Both the position numbers and the translations under genes were made by a program. Source: Kytococcus sedentarius DSM 20547 (GTDB taxonomy: Bacteria > Actinomycetota > Actinomycetes > Actinomycetales > Dermatophilaceae). Taken from it: a stretch of 64,000 bases of DNA. Below the pieces are notes generated by a model, which was not told the origin of the DNA, made no database searches, and saw only the letters and a list, made by a program, of their open reading frames with translations. Of this stretch, positions 59,433 to 64,000 are shown piece after piece. The stretch lies in assembly GCF_000023925.1 (NCBI RefSeq), contig NC_013169.1, positions 248,001 through 312,000 on the forward strand. Direction: 5' to 3'. Numbering within the stretch: position 1 is the stretch's first letter; the number at the start of each line of letters is the position of its first letter.

Positions 59433-60331
59433 ACCTGCGCGACCTCGAGTACCTGGTGGCGCTGGGCGACCACCGGAACTTCGGTCGCGCGGCCGCCGCC
59501 TGCGGTGTCAGCCAGCCCACGCTGAGCACCCAGGTCAAGAAGTTGGAGGCGGTCCTGGGCTGCGCGCTCGTGGAGCGTGCGGGCCGCCAGACCCTGCTGA
59601 CCCCGGCCGGCGAGCAGATCGCCGGCCGGGCGCGGCGCATGCTGGGCCACGCCGAGGCGATCCACCGGGTGGCCGAGCAGGCCCGCGACCCGCGGTCGGG
59701 ATCGCTCCGGCTGGGCATCTTCCCCACCTTGGCGCCCTACCTGCTGCCCCACGTGGTGCCCGCGGTGCACCAGGCCCTCCCGGAGCTCAACCTGCTGCTG
59801 GTGGAGGAGCGCACACCGGACCTCATGCAGCAGCTCCGGGAGGGCACCCTCGATGCGGTGGTGCTCGCCGGCCCGCTGACCGACCCCGGACTGGCGGTCG
59901 AGCCCCTCTTCCGTGAGGACTTCCTGCTGGCCGTGCCGCTGGACCACCCGCTGGCCGGGCAGGAGACGGTGGATCCCTCCGTGCTGGGCGACGAGTCCGT
60001 GCTCCTGCTGGAGGACGGCCACTGTCTGCGGGACCAGGCGCTCGACGTCTGCCGCTCCTCCGGCGCGGTGGAGATGGACGGCTTCCGCGCCACCTCCCTG
60101 GAGACCCTGCGGCACATGGTGGCCTCCGGGGTCGGGGTGACCCTCATGCCCCGCATGGCGGTCGACCGCCCCGGCGGCCCCGGGGGAGTGGCGACGGTCG
60201 AGTTCACCGCGCCGGCACCCCATCGGGACATCGTGCTGGCCTGGCGCACCTCCTCGGTGCAGGACGACCTGATGCCGGAGCTCGCCGACCTGCTCCGCTC
60301 GGTGCCCGCGCCCCTGGCCACGCCGGCCTGA
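59429..60331 (+). CDS. oxyR: LysR-type peroxide sensor OxyR
   Basis: 300 residues. The HTH is [20 protein letters not shown]. The sensor disulfide pair is present in [16 protein letters not shown] (Cys spaced as Cys199/Cys208 of E. coli) followed by [20 protein letters not shown]. Oxidation would activate ahpCF transcription. Unusually oxyR is not divergent from its targets but translationally coupled behind ahpF, so it would be co-induced. Confidence 0.95.
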   Translation: MNLRDLEYLVALGDHRNFGRAAAACGVSQPTLSTQVKKLEAVLGCALVERAGRQTLLTPAGEQIAGRARRMLGHAEAIHRVAEQARDPRSGSLRLGIFPTLAPYLLPHVVPAVHQALPELNLLLVEERTPDLMQQLREGTLDAVVLAGPLTDPGLAVEPLFREDFLLAVPLDHPLAGQETVDPSVLGDESVLLLEDGHCLRDQALDVCRSSGAVEMDGFRATSLETLRHMVASGVGVTLMPRMAVDRPGGPGGVATVEFTAPAPHRDIVLAWRTSSVQDDLMPELADLLRSVPAPLATPA

Positions 60332-60362
60332 CGCCGCGGCAGGGGGATGGCACCATCGGGCC

Positions 60363-60944
60363 ATGGACCAGGAGCGCGGCAGTCCGCCGGTGGACGAGGT
60401 GGAGGTTGATCGGTTGCGGCTGGCCGATGTGGAGTCCCTCGCCCGGGTGCACGGGCTGATCTGGCGCGCCACCTATACCGGCCTCCTCCCCGATGCGGTG
60501 CTGGACTCCCTCGACCCCGTCGCCGGGGCCGCCCGCTGGCGGGAGGTCGCGCAGCGCCTCGCGGACGAGGGCCCCACCGGTGCCGCCCACCCGCTGGGCA
60601 GCAACGGCCCACCCCCGGTCGCGGACACCCGAGTGGCACGCCAGCAGGACGGGCACGTGCTGGGTTTCATCTCCGTGGGCCCGCCCCGAGACGACGACCC
60701 CCCGGCGCCGAGGGAGCTGTGGGCGCTCAACCTGGACCCCCGCTGGCACGGCACGGGTCTGGCCGACCGCCTGCTGACCGCAGCCCTCCCGACGGGACCC
60801 GCCTACCTGTGGGTGCTCGAGGGCAACGAGCGGGCGATCGCGTACTACGGCAAGCGGGGTTTCACCGACACCGGGCGGCGCAAGGAACTCATCCACCGCA
60901 CGGGGCCCACCGGTGTGGCGGAGTGGTGCCTCCTGCGCCCCTGA
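60363..60944 (+). CDS. GNAT family N-acetyltransferase
   Basis: 193 residues. VHGLIWRATYTGLLPDAVLD starts the fold; LWALNLDPRWHGTGLADRLL contains the acetyl-CoA loop (R-W-H-G-T-G) and YLWVLEGNERAIAYYGKRGF the C-terminal half. An Ala/Pro-rich insertion lies in the middle. Substrate unknown. ATG 60363, 31 bp after oxyR; converges with the K+ channel gene. Confidence 0.88.
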   Translation: MDQERGSPPVDEVEVDRLRLADVESLARVHGLIWRATYTGLLPDAVLDSLDPVAGAARWREVAQRLADEGPTGAAHPLGSNGPPPVADTRVARQQDGHVLGFISVGPPRDDDPPAPRELWALNLDPRWHGTGLADRLLTAALPTGPAYLWVLEGNERAIAYYGKRGFTDTGRRKELIHRTGPTGVAEWCLLRP

Positions 60945-60945
60945 G

Positions 60946-62898
60946 TCAGCCCCGGTTGCTGGACGCGCCGGTCCCGCCGGTCCTGTCCGCGCCGCCGGGC
61001 CCACCCCGCCGTGGCACGGTGCTCCGGCGACGGTGCGTCCCGGACCACGTCGAGGGCGGCCGGTGCCCCGGGCGGGGTGTGATGTGGCGGGGGCGAGGCT
61101 GCTCGCCATCTGCCTGACCCGCGGGTGCACCACCCGGCCCGGGGGAGTCGGGACCGGAGGCACCCGGCCCGCCCCGGCGCAGTCGGCGCAGCGCCCGGAA
61201 CACCAGCGTCCGGGGCACACGGACGCCGGTGGCCAGGTACTCCACGTCCGCGGAGTTGTGCACCGTGGAGGTGAGGTCGGCCAGTCCGCTGGGGGTGCCC
61301 AGCACCATCACGATGTCGCCCACCTGGAGCGGCAGATCGGCCTGTGGTGCCTCGATGCGCTCTCCCTCGCGGGAGAGGACCGCGGTGTAGACCGGCAGCG
61401 TGCGATCGGTCTCCGGGTGGGTCAGCAGCTGCCCGAGCGTGATCCGGTTGCCCTGCAACCAGGCGTGCAGCGCCGGGGCGTGTTCCCGGCTCACGTCCAG
61501 CCGGGCGGCCTCGGGGGTGCGGCGCCCCACCCGTCGCTGCAGAGCCGAGAGCACCTCCTTGGCCCACTCGTCTTCGCGCTCCATCACCTTCCGGACGAAG
61601 TGCCAGTAGTTCGGGCTGATGAGGTAGGCCATCGCCTCGTGGGCGACGAGCTCGGCGGGCACGAAGACCGAGTCGGGGGCGAACGCCTCCGTCGTGGCGC
61701 GGCGGGCCAGGGACTTCTGCCGCAGCGCCAGGTAGCAGTCCGGGTTCGCTGCACGCACCCGCGCGGCCACCGACATGTTCACGATGTCGCTCTCGGCGCC
61801 GACGACCACGCCCACGACGTCGGTGAGGTCCACCAACTCGCCCACCGGGTCCACCCGGGTGACGTCCAGGCCCGCGCTGGCCAGGTCGCGGGCGACCTCC
61901 TGGCCGAACTCCCCGTCGCTCACGACCACCCACCGGCCGTCGGCGAGCCCGGGGCGGTAGGGGCCGATGAGGGTGCCCGGGGTGTTCATGAGCCACTGAC
62001 TCAGGCGGTGGGTGTGCGGGCGCTTGAGCTGCATGGTGAGGTACTTGCCGTACTCGTCCAACGGGTTCACGACGTGCTCGGGGAAGAAGTCCCGCATCCG
62101 GTCGGCCATGGCCGCGGTGTTCGACCGGGCGATGACGGGCACGTCCGGGCGCAGCAGGTTCACGCTCATGACGACGGCGAGGTTGGTCTCGTCGTCGTCG
62201 GTCATGGCCAGCACCCCGTGGCAGTAGGAGTTGCCCAACCCGGCCGAACCGAGGGTCTCCACCTTGCGCGCGTCCCCGTGCAGACCCAGGACGGAGCCGG
62301 TGGTCTGCCCCATCGTGAGGCGCTCCAGGCGCTCGGGGTCCTGGTCCACGACCACCACGTCACGGTGGATGGCCAGCAGGCCTTCCACCACGGCCGCCCC
62401 GGTCTGGCCGTTGCCCACCACGATGTAGAAGGGGTCCCGCGTGCGGCGCAGGACCCGCTGGATGCGCAGCGAGGTCATGGCCGCACGGAAGCCGGGCGCC
62501 GAGAGCAGCGAGAACATCGAGGTGATGGCGAAGGTCCAGCTGGCCACGGAGGCGAAGATCGACCCCATCACCCACATGCGCTGGTAGATGGTGAAGGAGT
62601 AGGGGATCTCGCCGAAGCCGATGGTGGTGGCCGTGTAGGACATGAAGTACAGCGAGTCGAACAGCGTCAACCGGTGGGGGTTGCCCTCTGCGTCCACGCC
62701 CGGCATGAGCGACAGCCCGATCACGGAGATGCTGAAGACCAGCACCACCAGCAGGACCGGCATGCGCATGCGGCGCAGTGCCAGTTGGAGGACGTCCAGG
62801 GCGCTGTCGTCGCGGGGGACGTCGACCTTCTCGCGGCGTTGGGAGTCGGTGCGGATCGCGCGGTGCTGCGCGGTCATGCGGGTCAGGGGGTTGACCAC
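60946..62898 (-). CDS. K+ channel with two cytosolic RCK/TrkA-N domains
   Basis: 650 residues. Two membrane helices (MPVLLVVLVFSISVIGLSLM and MWVMGSIFASVASWTFAI) flank the pore SLYFMSYTATTIGFGEIPYS, whose filter TIGFG matches K+ selectivity. RCK1 has FYIVVGNGQTGAAVVEGLLA and VVDQDPERLERLT; RCK2 has WVVVSDGEFGQEVARDLASA. TrkA-C-like ends follow, and then a disordered Gly/Pro/Arg-rich tail of about 80 residues. The GTG at 62898 opens the frame; ATG 62877 is an alternative. It sits 15 bp behind the DUF6394 gene. Confidence 0.92.
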   Translation of the reverse strand: MVNPLTRMTAQHRAIRTDSQRREKVDVPRDDSALDVLQLALRRMRMPVLLVVLVFSISVIGLSLMPGVDAEGNPHRLTLFDSLYFMSYTATTIGFGEIPYSFTIYQRMWVMGSIFASVASWTFAITSMFSLLSAPGFRAAMTSLRIQRVLRRTRDPFYIVVGNGQTGAAVVEGLLAIHRDVVVVDQDPERLERLTMGQTTGSVLGLHGDARKVETLGSAGLGNSYCHGVLAMTDDDETNLAVVMSVNLLRPDVPVIARSNTAAMADRMRDFFPEHVVNPLDEYGKYLTMQLKRPHTHRLSQWLMNTPGTLIGPYRPGLADGRWVVVSDGEFGQEVARDLASAGLDVTRVDPVGELVDLTDVVGVVVGAESDIVNMSVAARVRAANPDCYLALRQKSLARRATTEAFAPDSVFVPAELVAHEAMAYLISPNYWHFVRKVMEREDEWAKEVLSALQRRVGRRTPEAARLDVSREHAPALHAWLQGNRITLGQLLTHPETDRTLPVYTAVLSREGERIEAPQADLPLQVGDIVMVLGTPSGLADLTSTVHNSADVEYLATGVRVPRTLVFRALRRLRRGGPGASGPDSPGPGGAPAGQADGEQPRPRHITPRPGHRPPSTWSGTHRRRSTVPRRGGPGGADRTGGTGASSNRG

Positions 62899-62913
62899 GA
62901 GGTGCCCCGCCCC

Positions 62914-63300
62914 TCAGCGCCCGCGGTAGTTGACCGTCTCGACCACCAGGATCACGAGCGACACCAGGTTGGCGAGCAGTGCGCCCGCGGCGATGGAGAC
63001 CACCGAGGCCATCTCGTGGGCGTCCGGGATGCCGTCACCGGTCTGGTCGGCCACGACCCACAGGCCCGCCGCGGCGACCAGCTGGAGGCAGGCCACGAGG
63101 CTCGCGGCCAGGTGGATGGCACCGACGTGGGTGCGGTCCCCGACCTTCAGGATGGTGGCCACGATGTTCACCGCCACGGCGATGTACAGCTCGTAGGGGT
63201 TGTGCAGCGCGGGGTCCCCGATGTCCCCCAGCACGTACCCGAAGTTTACGGTGGCCGCGAGGAGCACGAAGAATCCGAAGACGACCTTCTCGAAGTTCAC
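62914..63300 (-). CDS. DUF6394 family membrane protein, channel partner
   Basis: 128 residues, four membrane segments (VVFGFFVLLAATVNFGYVLG, LYIAVAVNIVATILKVGDRT, IHLAASLVACLQLVAAAGLW, VVSIAAGALLANLVSLVILV). The HNPYELYIAVAVN and KVGDRTHVGAIHLAAS stretches fit DUF6394, a family often next to K+ channel genes. A regulatory or subunit role is inferred from that linkage. GTG 63300 starts the operon; its leader contains a competing-hairpin element (63383-63450). Confidence 0.8.
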   Translation of the reverse strand: MNFEKVVFGFFVLLAATVNFGYVLGDIGDPALHNPYELYIAVAVNIVATILKVGDRTHVGAIHLAASLVACLQLVAAAGLWVVADQTGDGIPDAHEMASVVSIAAGALLANLVSLVILVVETVNYRGR

Positions 63301-63382
63301 GCCCCGACCATACGCGGCATGGCGCGGGGGGCAAGTCTTGACGCCGGGGGCGGTGTGGTGTGGGATGTGCTCAGACGCAGAA

Positions 63383-63450
63383 GGAGGGAGCCACCGGACC
63401 CCTCAGTACGGTGGCTCCCTGTCCCTTGTGCGCCATACGGGGCTCCCTCC
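63383..63450 (-). promoter_or_regulatory. Mutually exclusive hairpins in the leader of the K+ channel operon
   Basis: Read leftward, GGGAGCCACCG (63419-63409) pairs perfectly with CGGTGGCTCCC (63396-63386). The earlier element GGAGGGAGCC (63450-63441) pairs perfectly with GGCTCCCTCC (63392-63383), which overlaps that same arm. This is the geometry of an attenuator, 83 bp before the DUF6394 start. No known riboswitch class was recognised. Confidence 0.5.
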
Positions 63451-63532
63451 AGAAGGCCCGTCGGCCGAGAACGTGTCCCTCGTTCTCGATGTCCTCATTC
63501 AAACCCGCTGAAATCTCACCGCGCGCACGCCT

Positions 63533-63581
63533 CCCTCACAGGACCCTCACAAGTTGGCTCGCCGGGGGATTCCCCTACTCT
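63533..63581 (+). promoter_or_regulatory. Leaderless promoter with direct repeats before response regulator
   Basis: TTGGCT (63554-63559) and TACTCT (63576-63581) have 16-bp spacing; the GTG start is only 7 bases later, so the mRNA should be leaderless. CCCTCACA occurs at 63533-63540 and 63544-63551, an 11-bp period typical of OmpR/PhoB-type binding just upstream of -35. Autoregulation is likely. Confidence 0.6.
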
Positions 63582-63588
63582 GGGGCGT

Positions 63589-64000
63589 GTGAACCAGACC
63601 CAGACCGCCGTGCACGTCCTCCTCGTCGAGGACGACGAGATGCTGCGTGAGACGACCGCGCTGGTGCTGGAGCGGCAGGGCTTCACCGTCTCCACCGCCT
63701 CCGACGGGGTGGAGGGCCTCGACGCCCTGCGGCGCGAGACCTTCGACGTCGCCGTGGTGGACGTGATGATGCCCCGCATGGACGGCATCACCTTCGCGCG
63801 AAAGGTGCGCGAGGGCTCCGACCTGCCGATCGTGCTGCTCACGGCCCGCGACCTGCCCCACGACCAGCTCGCGGGCTTCCAGGTGGGAGTGGACGACTAC
63901 GTCACCAAGCCCTTCGACGGGGAGGTGCTCGCCGCGCGTCTGCGAGCGGTGCTCCGTCGCGTCGACACGGTGCCCGAGGAGCCGGCGACCGCCACGATCC
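63589..64000 (+). CDS. OmpR-type response regulator (3' end beyond window)
   Basis: 137 codons are visible from GTG 63589. The receiver domain is complete: VHVLLVEDDEMLRETTALVL (acidic pair), FDVAVVDVMMPRMDGITFAR (phosphoacceptor Asp), LPIVLLTARDLPHDQLAGFQ (Thr) and VGVDDYVTKPFDGEVLAARL (Lys). An RAVLRR linker begins the expected winged-helix domain. A kinase gene probably follows outside. No Shine-Dalgarno sequence is seen, in line with a leaderless mRNA. Confidence 0.92.
   Translation, partial: MNQTQTAVHVLLVEDDEMLRETTALVLERQGFTVSTASDGVEGLDALRRETFDVAVVDVMMPRMDGITFARKVREGSDLPIVLLTARDLPHDQLAGFQVGVDDYVTKPFDGEVLAARLRAVLRRVDTVPEEPATATI

Noticed and set aside
1-64000. GATGCGG as a polar segregation (KOPS-like) motif
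   Set aside because: Counts on the two strands are about equal in this window, so no polarity is visible here. It remains an unexplained over-represented word.
1-64000. tRNA or rRNA genes
   Set aside because: No cloverleaf arms with a T-loop GTTCGAATCC-type motif and no rRNA-like segment were found on either strand by eye.

Overview
The window comes from a very GC-rich actinobacterium, most likely a Micrococcales member. Supporting signs are frequent GTG starts, TANNNT -10 elements, two mycothiol-dependent DinB-like (maleylpyruvate isomerase family) proteins, a DUF222/13E12 HNH relic, a Cys-Cys-terminal 'cory-CC-star'-type protein and an ISL3 element. The genus is inference only. dnaB near the left end, behind a cluster of DnaA-box-like sequences, would fit a location not far from the origin, but no dnaA, dnaN or oriC is visible.

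Layout. 1-3250: a nitroreductase-like gene end, a ChaB protein, and a leftward three-gene operon (Asp/Gly/Ala repeat protein, JmjC/cupin oxygenase, sucrase/ferredoxin-like protein). 3400-8460: dnaB, a spermidine-synthase-like protein, vapBC, a secreted HNH nuclease and small enzymes. 8490-14480 is scarred: a DUF222/HNH 3' fragment is joined to an lplA 5' fragment. Next to them an Ltp-type lipoprotein gene is split by a 4.24-kb ISL3 unit (24-bp inverted ends, 8-bp duplication AGATAACT). The unit carries the two ends of a transposase gene around a truncated four-gene biosynthetic-looking operon. 14490-29700: housekeeping and accessory enzymes (two Gpx, EamA, a secreted metalloprotease, VOC, uronate-dehydrogenase-like, YbaK, beta-lactamase fold, PaiB, GNATs, phosphoketolase, CtlX). 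29830-39070: a LuxR two-component system whose regulator is frameshifted, MarR plus an ABC exporter, an ABC-F protein, and a YtrA-type GntR-ABC operon.

39100-42700: thiamine salvage (thiM, thiE-thiD) under two almost identical TPP riboswitches. 42700-47515: a PPOX protein, lactate dehydrogenase, a MerR/GyrI-like regulator, a membrane protein with a small HTH protein, and alanine dehydrogenase. 47635-51355: cstA, a CC-terminal small protein, an ArsA/Get3-type ATPase and VKOR. 51420-56760: NadE, SDR, TPR, MFS, an alkyltransferase-like protein and HutG. 56850-60330: ahpC-ahpF-oxyR behind OxyR-like boxes. 60360-64000: GNAT, a two-RCK K+ channel with a DUF6394 partner, and the start of an OmpR-type response regulator on a leaderless promoter.

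No rRNA, tRNA, CRISPR array or intact prophage was recognised. Convergent pairs are mostly separated by strong hairpins. A heptamer GATGCGG/CCGCATC recurs throughout the chromosomal part and is absent from the ISL3 unit.
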